A DNA stretch of 64,000 nucleotides from Caulobacter sp. 602-1. GTDB lineage: Bacteria > Pseudomonadota > Alphaproteobacteria > Caulobacterales > Caulobacteraceae. Below the pieces are notes generated by a model. That model did no database searches. It was not told where the DNA came from and saw only the letters and a program-made list of their open reading frames with translations. Below, in pieces: positions 1 through 7,327 of the stretch; positions within the stretch are counted from its first letter, which is position 1, and each line of letters begins with the position of its first letter. The DNA lies in NCBI RefSeq assembly GCF_003931565.1, contig NZ_RRYI01000002.1:806001-870000 (forward strand). Direction: 5' to 3'. Made by a program: the position numbers and the translations under genes.

Positions 1-980
1 ACGCCGAGCCGAGCGCCAACCTGGCCTTGCTGGGCGACAAGCGCTTTCTGTTCTCGGCCTCGGGCGAGAGCTTCCTGATGTTCGGCGTGCGAGGGCGGTC
101 GTGGATCGCCCTGGGCGCGCCGGTTGGCAAGGAAGAGGAGCGCATGGAGCTCTTCTGGCGCTTCCGCGAACTGGCCGACGCCCACGCCGCACGGGCCGGC
201 TTCTATGGCCTGGGCCCCGACGACCTGCCGGACTCCGTGGACCTGGGCCTGGCTATCCAGAAGACCGGCGAGAGCGCCGCGGTGCCGCTGGAGGCCTTCA
301 GCCTGGCTGGCCGCCGCCGCGAGGTGCTGCGCCGCAACTGGCGCAAGGCCGGGGAGGGCGGGGCGGCCTTCGAGATCCTGCCGGTCGGCGCCGCCACGGC
401 GATCATGGACGAGCTGAAGGCGATCTCCGACGCGTGGCTCAGCCACCACGCCGGCGGCGAGAAGAGCTTCTCGATGGGCGGCTTCGATCCGCGCTACGTG
501 GCCGAGTTCCCGGTCGCGGTGGTGCGCGGCGAGGAGGGCAAGATCGTCGCCTTCGCCACCCTGTGGCTGACGGCGTGCAAGACCTCGTTCTCGATGGACC
601 TGATGCGCTACTCCGACGAGGCGCCCAAGAACGTCATGGACTATCTGTTCGTCGAGCTGCTGCAGTGGGGCAAGGACGAGGGCTACCAGGCGTTCGAGTT
701 CGGCATGGCCCCGCTGGCGGGACTCGAGGACCGGCCGCTGGCGCCGATCATGTCGCGCGTCGGCCGGCTGCTCTACGAGCGCGGCGAGGAGATCTACAAT
801 TTCCAGGGCGTGCGGCGGTACAAGGACAAGTACGATCCCGTCTGGCAGCCGCGCTACATTGCCGCGCCCCACAAATGGGCGATCCCTTTCCTGCTCGCCG
901 ACATCGGTCTGTTGTCCTCTGGCGGCATGTCGGGCCTGACCAAGCGGCCCAAGAAAGCCCCAGCGGCGCCTGCGACCTAG
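1..980 (+). CDS. MprF-type phosphatidylglycerol lysyltransferase, C-terminal part (5' truncated by window)
   Basis: The frame is open from base 3, so about 325 C-terminal residues are visible and the start lies upstream of the window. The segment matches the DUF2156/GNAT-like synthase domain of MprF, which transfers lysine (or alanine) from charged tRNA to phosphatidylglycerol on the inner membrane and lowers surface negative charge. The typical opening ANLALLGDKRFLF, then GVRGRSWIALGAPVG, and later a FEFGMAPLAGL stretch and YNFQGVRRYKDKYDP are all of this family. The N-terminal flippase membrane domain would be outside the window, so whether it is present cannot be seen. It ends in a 4-bp overlap with the convergent gene that follows. 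Confidence 0.85.
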   Translation, partial: AEPSANLALLGDKRFLFSASGESFLMFGVRGRSWIALGAPVGKEEERMELFWRFRELADAHAARAGFYGLGPDDLPDSVDLGLAIQKTGESAAVPLEAFSLAGRRREVLRRNWRKAGEGGAAFEILPVGAATAIMDELKAISDAWLSHHAGGEKSFSMGGFDPRYVAEFPVAVVRGEEGKIVAFATLWLTACKTSFSMDLMRYSDEAPKNVMDYLFVELLQWGKDEGYQAFEFGMAPLAGLEDRPLAPIMSRVGRLLYERGEEIYNFQGVRRYKDKYDPVWQPRYIAAPHKWAIPFLLADIGLLSSGGMSGLTKRPKKAPAAPAT

Positions 981-1192
981 TAGCGCTGCTGGTTGCCGGT
1001 CTGCACGCCCAGGAGGTTCGCCAGATGCACCAGCATCAGCATCAGGCCGACCACGCAGGCCATCATCAACGGGCGCCACGGAACCATCCGCGGACCCTTT
1101 AGGACGTTGATGGGGCGCGCGCCGAGCCACCCGAAGACGAGTGCAAATGCAAGGAACGCAACCGCGGCGGAAATGGTTAGGGGCAGGTCCAT
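977..1192 (-). CDS. Small two-helix inner membrane protein, unknown function
   Basis: A 71-residue protein with two clear hydrophobic segments (about residues 5-24 and 42-62) separated by a short basic loop containing RPINVLKGPR. I do not recognise the family beyond saying that short membrane proteins of this kind are common in Caulobacterales. No strong Shine-Dalgarno is visible before the ATG. Its stop codon overlaps that of the convergent mprF-like gene (bases 977-980, CTAG). It is transcribed divergently from podJ, so its promoter shares the 1193-1400 region. Confidence 0.6.
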   Translation of the reverse strand: MDLPLTISAAVAFLAFALVFGWLGARPINVLKGPRMVPWRPLMMACVVGLMLMLVHLANLLGVQTGNQQRY

Positions 1193-1231
1193 GGCCGCTT
1201 CTAGGCCTGCGACAATCCGCCTGGCAAATGG

Positions 1232-1398
1232 TTAACCTGCGTTAACCCTCTTGCGTTTTAACCACGCTACAGAACCTTGGGACTCTGTCCCGATTCCTCC
1301 ACAGTGAATCGTGCAGCCACTACATCTGGCGTTTTGGTCGCGTTTACACCCCAGGAATCGGTGACTAGCGTTTTCCTCAGATGCGAGGAGATCGATTC
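1232..1398 (+). promoter_or_regulatory. podJ control region with GANTC cluster and TTAA repeats
   Basis: Five GANTC sites (the CcrM methylation target) lie in 118 bp: GACTC 1281-1285, GATTC 1292-1296, GAATC 1306-1310, GAATC 1355-1359 and GATTC 1394-1398. Upstream are TTAA tetramers at 1232-1235, 1242-1245 and 1258-1261; the first two belong to repeated GTTAACC units. TTAA pairs recall CtrA sites, but the spacing is 6 rather than the consensus 7. In C. crescentus podJ is known to depend on GcrA and CcrM methylation, which fits. Confidence 0.6.
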
Positions 1399-1401
1399 GC
1401 A

Positions 1402-4356
1402 ATGACTGCGGCGTCGCCATGGAGCGTTAAGGGGATCGACCCCAAGGCACGGGAGGTCGCCAAGGACCTCGCGCGTCGCTCCGGCATGACCCTGGGGGAA
1501 TGGCTCAATCGCATGATCATCGAGGGTGATGGTCAGGCGGCGGATCAGTTCTCGGACAAGCCCGCGGATCGGGAAGAGGCGCGTAGCCGCGCCTATCTGG
1601 AAATCGTCAAGGAAGACGCGCCCCCGCGTATCGAGATCGCCGAGCATCCGGCCGACGAGGTCGGCCGCGTGGCCCTGGCCCTCGACCGGCTGACCCAGCG
1701 CATCGAGGCCGCCGAGGGCCGCAACGCCGCCGCCATCTCCGGCATCGACCATTCCGTCCGTGACGCGCTCGCGCGCCTGGGACAGTCGGAGCGTGAACAG
1801 ATCGCCGTCGCCGCCCGTTTCGAGGGGGCCGTGAACGAACTGAAGACCGAGCAGGCGCGCGCCGCCGAGCGCACGCGCCGCATGGAAGCCGAGGCGGCCG
1901 GGCCGCGCTCGGCCGAGGCGCTTCGTGCGCTCGAAGGCGCCTTGGGCAAGGTCGCCAGCCACCTCTATGACGGCGAGGCCCGCACCCGCGAGGCGATCGC
2001 CGCATTGGAAGCCCGCGTCAACGCGACGTCGGCGCCGCAGGATCCCACCGCCTTGGTCGACGCCGTCGTGGCGCGCCTCAGCGAACGCTTGGAAGCCGCC
2101 GAGACCCGCACCAGCGAGGCCCTGCGCGACATGAGCTCGTCGTTCTCGGCGCTGGACCAGCGTCTGGGCGCGGTCGAGGGCGCCAATCCGGCCGCGGGCG
2201 TGCAGGAGCGCCTCGACAGCCTGGCCGTCAGCCTGACCCAGAAGATGGAAGCCGCGCGCCTGGAGATGGCCGCCAAGCTGAAGGAATCCGCCGACGGTCG
2301 CTTCGACCGCATGGAGCGCAAGCTGGGCGAGATGGCCGCCCACGTTCAGGCCGCCGAGCAGCGCTCGGCCCAGGCCATCGAGCGCATGGGCCGCGAAGTG
2401 GTCGGCGTCGCCGACGCCTTCAATCGCCGCGTCCAGGCGGCCGAGCAGCGCAACGCCACGGCCATCGAGCAGGTCGGCGGCGAGGTGGCGCGCATCGCCG
2501 CCAGCGTCGAGCACAAGCTGAACCGCGCCGACAGCGTCCAGGCGCAAGCCCTGGAAAAGCTGGGCGCGGAAATCGCCCGCATCACCGAGAAGCTGGCCGA
2601 GCGTATCGGCAGCGCCGAGCGCCGCAACGCCCTGGCCATCGACGATGTCGGCGAGCAGGTCGCCCGCGTCACCGAGCGCCTGAACCAACGCCACGAACGC
2701 TCCAGCCAGGAGCTGGTCGACCGCATCCGCCAGAGCGAGGAACGTACGCTCCGCATGCTGGAAGAGGCGCGCGAAAAGATCGACACTCGCCTGCACGACG
2801 CCCAGCGCAAGCTGGAAGCCGCGGCGCCGCCGGTCGCGCCCGCTCCCGCGCCGGCCCGTGTCGCGCCGGCCCCGGCGGTCTCGCCGTTCGACGATCCCTA
2901 TTTCGGGCGGTCCGCCTCGTTCAGCCAGTCGTCTTCGTTCGACGACGATCAGGACGTGTTCGAAGCGCCGGTCGCCCCGTCGCGCGAGCCCAGCTTCGAG
3001 ATCGCCGAGTTCCCGGCCGCCGAACCGGAAGAGCGCGCCTTCGCGCATGACGACTACGCCCTGGCAGACGGCTTCGAGCCGGAAGCGCCGCGCTACGAGG
3101 AGGTCGAGCCCGAGGTCTCCGACTTCGCGCCGGCCCAGCCCGCCCGGCCGATGTCCACCCGCGACATCATCGAGCAGGCCCGCGCCGCCGCGCGCGCCGC
3201 CGCGGCCGCCGACGCCAAGGTCGTGGGCAAGGCCAAGCCGGAAAAGAAGGCCAAGACCCCCAAGGCCGCGAAGGGGGAAAAGACCGGAACGCCGCTGTTC
3301 AGCGGCTTCGGCTTCGCCAAAAAGTCCAAGAACCGCCTGGGCGCGACCGTCGCCACCGCCGTGATGGTGTTTGGCGGCGCCGGCGCCCTGGGCGCCATGG
3401 TCGGCGGATTCATGCTGCTGAGCGCCGACGGCAGCGGGGCGACCCCGACGCGCGTCGCCGACGCCATCGCCGGCCGCAAGTCGGACGTCGAGGTCACTCG
3501 CCCGGAAGCCGACACCACGCCGGGCCAGCCGCGCGCCGCCGTGGCCCTGACCGCGGGCGCTGCGCCCGTCCAGGCCGACGCCCCCGTCGCGCCGGTCGCC
3601 ACCGACAACGCCAAGGCCCTGTTCGAGGACGGGGTCCGCAAGATCGAGACCGGCGACCGCTCGGGCCTCGAGACGCTGCGCAAGGCCGCCAACGGCGGCT
3701 ATCCCGCCGCCCAGTTCTATCTTTCGAAGATGTATGAGGGCGGCAAGGGCGGCGTGAAGCAGGACATGCCGGAAGCCCGCCGCTGGAGCGAACGCGCGGC
3801 CGCCGGCGGCGACCCGCGCGCCATGCACAATCTGGCCCTCTACTATTTCAAGGGCGAGGGCGGTCCGCGCAACTCGACCACGGCGGCGAGCTGGTTCCGC
3901 AAGGCCGCCGACACCGGTCTGGTCGACAGCCAGTTCAACCTGGCCCAGCTCTATGAAAGCGGCCTTGGCGTCAGCCAGAATCCGGCCGAGGCCTACAAGT
4001 GGTACGTGATCGCCGGCCGTTCGGGCGACGCCACCGCCCGCAGCCGCGCCAACGCCTTGCGCTCTCAACTGACGGCCGAGGCCCAGCAGACCGCCGACCG
4101 CTCGGCCTTGGCCTTCCGTCCGCAAACCCAGACCCAGACGGCCAGCCTGACCGCATCGGCTCCGGCCGCTAACGCCAACCTCGGCATGGCCCAGAAAGTG
4201 CTGTCGCAACTCGGCTACTATCAAGGTCCGCGCGACGGCGTCGCATCGCCGGCCCTGCGCATGGCCATCGCCGCCTACCAGCGCGACCAGGGCCTGCCGG
4301 CGTCGGGTGCGATGGACGGCGAGACCCTGAACCGTCTGTCGGTTTACGCCCGCTGA
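1402..4356 (+). CDS. podJ: Polar organelle development/localization factor PodJ
   Basis: A 984-residue polarity scaffold that in Caulobacter marks the flagellar pole and recruits PleC and pilus components. The start MTAASPWSVKGIDPKAREV is preceded by an AGGAG about 12 bases upstream, so I prefer it to the in-frame ATG at 1381. Visible layout: long Ala/Glu/Arg coiled-coil region (about 70-480), Pro/Ala-rich acidic linker (about 475-640), one membrane helix (about 650-675), three or four Sel1-type repeats in the periplasm (about 735-890, e.g. AMHNLALYYFKGEGG), and a C-terminal peptidoglycan-binding domain (about 927-984, YYQGPRDGVASPALRMAI). This order is diagnostic of PodJ. In C. crescentus the periplasmic part is cleaved by PerP to give PodJS; the site cannot be read here. 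Confidence 0.93.
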   Translation: MTAASPWSVKGIDPKAREVAKDLARRSGMTLGEWLNRMIIEGDGQAADQFSDKPADREEARSRAYLEIVKEDAPPRIEIAEHPADEVGRVALALDRLTQRIEAAEGRNAAAISGIDHSVRDALARLGQSEREQIAVAARFEGAVNELKTEQARAAERTRRMEAEAAGPRSAEALRALEGALGKVASHLYDGEARTREAIAALEARVNATSAPQDPTALVDAVVARLSERLEAAETRTSEALRDMSSSFSALDQRLGAVEGANPAAGVQERLDSLAVSLTQKMEAARLEMAAKLKESADGRFDRMERKLGEMAAHVQAAEQRSAQAIERMGREVVGVADAFNRRVQAAEQRNATAIEQVGGEVARIAASVEHKLNRADSVQAQALEKLGAEIARITEKLAERIGSAERRNALAIDDVGEQVARVTERLNQRHERSSQELVDRIRQSEERTLRMLEEAREKIDTRLHDAQRKLEAAAPPVAPAPAPARVAPAPAVSPFDDPYFGRSASFSQSSSFDDDQDVFEAPVAPSREPSFEIAEFPAAEPEERAFAHDDYALADGFEPEAPRYEEVEPEVSDFAPAQPARPMSTRDIIEQARAAARAAAAADAKVVGKAKPEKKAKTPKAAKGEKTGTPLFSGFGFAKKSKNRLGATVATAVMVFGGAGALGAMVGGFMLLSADGSGATPTRVADAIAGRKSDVEVTRPEADTTPGQPRAAVALTAGAAPVQADAPVAPVATDNAKALFEDGVRKIETGDRSGLETLRKAANGGYPAAQFYLSKMYEGGKGGVKQDMPEARRWSERAAAGGDPRAMHNLALYYFKGEGGPRNSTTAASWFRKAADTGLVDSQFNLAQLYESGLGVSQNPAEAYKWYVIAGRSGDATARSRANALRSQLTAEAQQTADRSALAFRPQTQTQTASLTASAPAANANLGMAQKVLSQLGYYQGPRDGVASPALRMAIAAYQRDQGLPASGAMDGETLNRLSVYAR

Positions 4357-4366
4357 CCACTGTGCG

Positions 4367-4373
4367 TTGACGC
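4367..4373 (+). promoter_or_regulatory. Possible -35 (TTGACGC) for the TauE operon
   Basis: TTGACGC matches the Caulobacter housekeeping -35 consensus TTGACGS and lies 58 bases before the TauE start. No good GCTANAWC -10 follows at the expected distance; GCAATC is the nearest candidate. Offered as a weak call only. Confidence 0.25.
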
Positions 4374-4430
4374 AACCGCGCCCACCCGGCAATCAGGGAT
4401 CTCTCTGACGTCGAGAGGGTCGCGCGCGCC

Positions 4431-5354
4431 TTGCACTTCTACCTGCCCATCGCCGAGGTGTCGGTGAACGCGCTGCTGCTGGTGGTGCTGGGCGGGCTCG
4501 TGGGCTTCATCTCAGGCATGTTCGGCATCGGTGGCGGCTTCCTGATGACGCCGGTGCTGGTGTTCATGGGCATCCCCCCGGTCGTGGCCGTGGCCAGCGA
4601 GGCCAACCACGTCGCCGCCTCGTCGGTCTCCAGCGTCATCGCCTATAGCAGGAAGCGGTCCGTCGACTTCCGGATGGGCGGGGTGCTGGCCTGTGGCGGG
4701 GCGATCGGCTCGTTCATCGGGGTCGAGGTGTTCCGCTGGCTGCGCCTGATCGGCCAGGCGGACTTCGCCGTGTCGCTGTCCTACCTGCTGTTCCTGGGCG
4801 TCATCGGCGGGCTGATGCTGACGGAGTCGGTGGGGACGATCCTGCGCCGCCGGAGCGGTCAGCCGCCCAAGCCGCGCCGCGACCGGCGGCCCGCGCTGCT
4901 CTACGCCCTGCCGTTCAAGGTGCGTTTCCCGCGCTCGCGGCTTTATATCAGCGTCATCCCGCCGATTCTGCTGGGCGTGTTCGTCGGCATTCTATCGGCG
5001 GTGATGGGCGTCGGCGGCGGCTTCATCCTGGTGCCGGCCATGATCTATCTGCTGCGCATGCCCGCGCCCGTGGTGGTGGGCACCAGCCTGTTCCAGATCG
5101 TCATCACCACCTCGCTGACCAGCGTGTTGCAGGCCGGCCGCAACCAGACGGTCGACATCGTGCTGGCCACTCTGCTGTTGATCGGAGGGGTGATCGGGGC
5201 GCAACTGGGCGCCCGGGCCTCGGGGCGTTTCCGCGCCGAGGAGTTGCGGGCGCTCCTGGCCCTGCTGGTGCTGCTGGTCGGCCTGCGCATGGGCGCGGAC
5301 CTGTTCATCAAGCCCGAGGAAGCCTTCGTCCTGATGACCGGGGCGACGCGATGA
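4431..5354 (+). CDS. TauE/SafE family sulfite/organic anion exporter
   Basis: A 307-residue polytopic inner membrane protein of the TauE/SafE (DUF81) family, whose members export sulfite, sulfoacetate or related small anions. The internal duplication typical of the family is visible as GMFGIGGGFLMTPVL near the N-terminus and VMGVGGGFILVPAMIY near residue 190, each followed by hydrophobic helices. A basic cytoplasmic loop (about 140-165) separates the halves. I use the TTG start at 4431, with a GAGAGGG Shine-Dalgarno-like run 13-19 bases upstream. It overlaps the TIGR02186 gene by ATGA (5351-5354), a pairing common in Alphaproteobacteria, so the two probably act together. The substrate cannot be inferred. 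Confidence 0.85.
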   Translation: MHFYLPIAEVSVNALLLVVLGGLVGFISGMFGIGGGFLMTPVLVFMGIPPVVAVASEANHVAASSVSSVIAYSRKRSVDFRMGGVLACGGAIGSFIGVEVFRWLRLIGQADFAVSLSYLLFLGVIGGLMLTESVGTILRRRSGQPPKPRRDRRPALLYALPFKVRFPRSRLYISVIPPILLGVFVGILSAVMGVGGGFILVPAMIYLLRMPAPVVVGTSLFQIVITTSLTSVLQAGRNQTVDIVLATLLLIGGVIGAQLGARASGRFRAEELRALLALLVLLVGLRMGADLFIKPEEAFVLMTGATR

Positions 5355-6139
5355 TCCCGCTCGTCGAAGCGCCGCCGGCGCCTCCCCTCGTTCTGGCGCC
5401 GCCCGCGCCGGCGGTTTCCGCCGCCCTGACCGACACCGAGATTCGCGTCAGCTCCGGCTTCCGGGGCGCTCGGATCGTGCTCTACGGCGCGGTCTTCGAT
5501 CCCAAGGACCGGCCCAGCGACATCGTCGTCATCGTCCGCGGTCCCGATCAGCCGCTGCGCATCGCCCGCAAGACCCAGGTGGCGGGCCTGTGGCTGAACA
5601 GCCGTCCCGTGGTGTTCCGCGGCGCGCCGGGATTCTACCGCGTGGCCTCCACCCGCGAGCTTCAGGAGATCGCCGGCTTCGCGCCGCTGCGCCATCTGGG
5701 GGCGGGGCTGGAGCACCTGGCCATCGCCGCGCCGCTGGAGCAGCGGGTCGAGACCACTTATGGCGTTCGCGACGTGGTGGTCAGCCGCTTGGGCGCGGAC
5801 TATCTCGACTGGCGGCGCGCCGTGGTGCGCCTGAAGGAGAAGGCCGGCCTCTACGCCGCCGACCCGCGAGGCGTCCGGTTCGTCGACAAGGGCCTGTTCC
5901 GCGCCCAGTTGGACTTGCCAGCCGAGGCCCCGATCGGCCAGTACACGGCCCGCATCGTGCTTTTCCAGGACGGCAAGCCGGTGTCGATCCGCGACCGCGC
6001 CCTGGTGGTCGAGAAGGCCGGCGCCGAGCGGGCGCTCTATGTGTTCGCCAAAGATCGTCCGTGGACCTATGGGCTCGTGTCGGTAATAGTCGCGCTCGGG
6101 GCAGGGTGGGCGGCTTCGGTCGCCTTCCGAAGGAGTTGA
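5351..6139 (+). CDS. TIGR02186 family membrane-anchored protein
   Basis: A 262-residue protein of the alphaproteobacterial TIGR02186 family, seen almost only next to TauE-type exporters. The N-terminus is Pro/Ala-rich, followed by a domain of mainly beta character (TDTEIRVSSGFRGARIVLYG and VVIVRGPDQPLRIARK are family signatures), and the C-terminus has one membrane helix (about 240-258) with a short basic tail. The topology suggests a periplasmic domain anchored at the C-terminus. The first four bases overlap the exporter gene, and a DUF3429 gene follows 3 bases after its stop, so the three look co-transcribed. Its molecular role is unknown; a partner role for the exporter is inference from linkage. 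Confidence 0.8.
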   Translation: MIPLVEAPPAPPLVLAPPAPAVSAALTDTEIRVSSGFRGARIVLYGAVFDPKDRPSDIVVIVRGPDQPLRIARKTQVAGLWLNSRPVVFRGAPGFYRVASTRELQEIAGFAPLRHLGAGLEHLAIAAPLEQRVETTYGVRDVVVSRLGADYLDWRRAVVRLKEKAGLYAADPRGVRFVDKGLFRAQLDLPAEAPIGQYTARIVLFQDGKPVSIRDRALVVEKAGAERALYVFAKDRPWTYGLVSVIVALGAGWAASVAFRRS

Positions 6140-6142
6140 GTC

Positions 6143-6604
6143 ATGAACGAGTCCGCGGGCGAGCGGACGCCGGTTCCGCCGGCGGTATGGGTCTTTGGTC
6201 TATCGACCCTCATTCCCTTCTTCGTTTCGTCGGTGCTGTTCTGCTATGGCCCCGACAGCATCCAGAGGTCGTCGCTGATCGCGCTGCTGTCCTATTCGGC
6301 CGCCATGGTCTCGTACTTCGGCGGCGTGCGGACGGGGCTGGAGATCGAGAACCCCAGTCCGCGCTGGTCGGTGCTGGGCATTTCGCTGCTGTTTCCCCTC
6401 GCGGGCTTTGGCCTTTTGCTGGGCGAGCTGAAGTTCGATCCGGCCTGGCAGCTGTCGGGCTTCCTGCTGGTCTTCCTGCTGCAATGGGTTTGGGACGTCA
6501 CCGACCACGACGGCCCAACCTGGCGTCCGCGGATGCGCACCCTGTTGACCGCCGGCGCGGCCATCTCCCTGGCCTTCGCGCTGGAGCAGGCGCTGCATAT
6601 GTGA
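6143..6604 (+). CDS. DUF3429 family inner membrane protein
   Basis: A 153-residue protein with about five membrane helices. The segment LSYSAAMVSYFGGVRTGLEI matches the conserved core of DUF3429, a family of unknown function that often carries SFLGG in this position. The gene starts 3 bases after the TIGR02186 stop, so it is the last gene of the TauE operon. It ends 15 bases before the stop of the convergent pdeM, leaving little room for a terminator. Confidence 0.75.
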   Translation: MNESAGERTPVPPAVWVFGLSTLIPFFVSSVLFCYGPDSIQRSSLIALLSYSAAMVSYFGGVRTGLEIENPSPRWSVLGISLLFPLAGFGLLLGELKFDPAWQLSGFLLVFLLQWVWDVTDHDGPTWRPRMRTLLTAGAAISLAFALEQALHM

Positions 6605-6619
6605 CCTGTCCGCGGCCGC

Positions 6620-7327
6620 TCAGTCCGGCCGCAGCGACTTCCGGCCCACCGCGTGGACCCGCTTGGGGCCCAGCGCGCCGGCCAGCAGCGGACCGGCGAA
6701 CAGGTTCGAGAACGCCTCGTCCAGAATGTTCAGCCCGCCGGTGAAGGCGCCGAACGCCGGGAGCACCAGCCTCTGGCCGTCGGTGACGAAGCAGCGGCGG
6801 CGCGTCGTGGCGCGGCCGCTGGTGATCTTGGCCGCCGGATGCAAGTGGCCAGCGACCTCGCCCAGCTGGACGCCAGGGACTGGCTCGTGGCGCAGGGTCA
6901 GGCCGGCCACGGCCGCCTCGTCGACGATGTCGCCGGGCAGGACCTTCGGCCCGTCGGCGTCGTGGTTGCCCACCGCCCAGACCAGCTCGCGGCCGACTGC
7001 CAGGCCTTCCAGCCGTCGATAGTCGTCCGCCGCCAGCCGGGACTCGCCGCCGCCGTCATGGAAGCTGTCGCCGAGGAAGATCAGAGCCGCGGGCGAGAGC
7101 AGGGCGATCTCACGGTCCAGGCGGTCCAGGGTCTCGCGGGTGTCGTAGGGCGGCAGCATCTGGCCGAAGCGCGCGGCGTAGCTGCTGCCCTTCTCGAAGT
7201 GCAGGTCGGCGACCACCAGCGTGCTCTCGCGCTCCAGCCACAGGGCGCCGGACCAGCGCAGCATGACCTCGACATTGGCCAGGCCGACCCGCAGGCCGCC
7301 GCAGAGGGAGGGTTCGAAACGCGTCAC
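6620..7327 (-). CDS. pdeM: Ligase-associated DNA damage response endonuclease PdeM
   Basis: A 235-residue calcineurin-like metallophosphoesterase of the PdeM type. Metal-binding motifs are intact: DLH at 41-43, GDSFHD at 86-91, GNHD at 120-123, and GHLHP at 160-164, with a further His at 146. PdeM proteins are predicted DNA nucleases found with a ligase, an exonuclease and a DEXH helicase in a bacterial DNA-damage module. Here the gene begins with GTG overlapping the helicase stop (GTGA, 7324-7327), so translation is coupled to the helicase. Neither the ligase nor the exonuclease of the module lies in the window. Confidence 0.88.
   Translation of the reverse strand: MTRFEPSLCGGLRVGLANVEVMLRWSGALWLERESTLVVADLHFEKGSSYAARFGQMLPPYDTRETLDRLDREIALLSPAALIFLGDSFHDGGGESRLAADDYRRLEGLAVGRELVWAVGNHDADGPKVLPGDIVDEAAVAGLTLRHEPVPGVQLGEVAGHLHPAAKITSGRATTRRRCFVTDGQRLVLPAFGAFTGGLNILDEAFSNLFAGPLLAGALGPKRVHAVGRKSLRPD

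Noticed and set aside
1267-4392. A 1041-codon open frame on the minus strand opposite podJ
   Set aside because: Ala/Gly/Arg/Leu-biased composition of a shadow frame in GC-rich DNA; the plus strand carries the recognisable PodJ domains.
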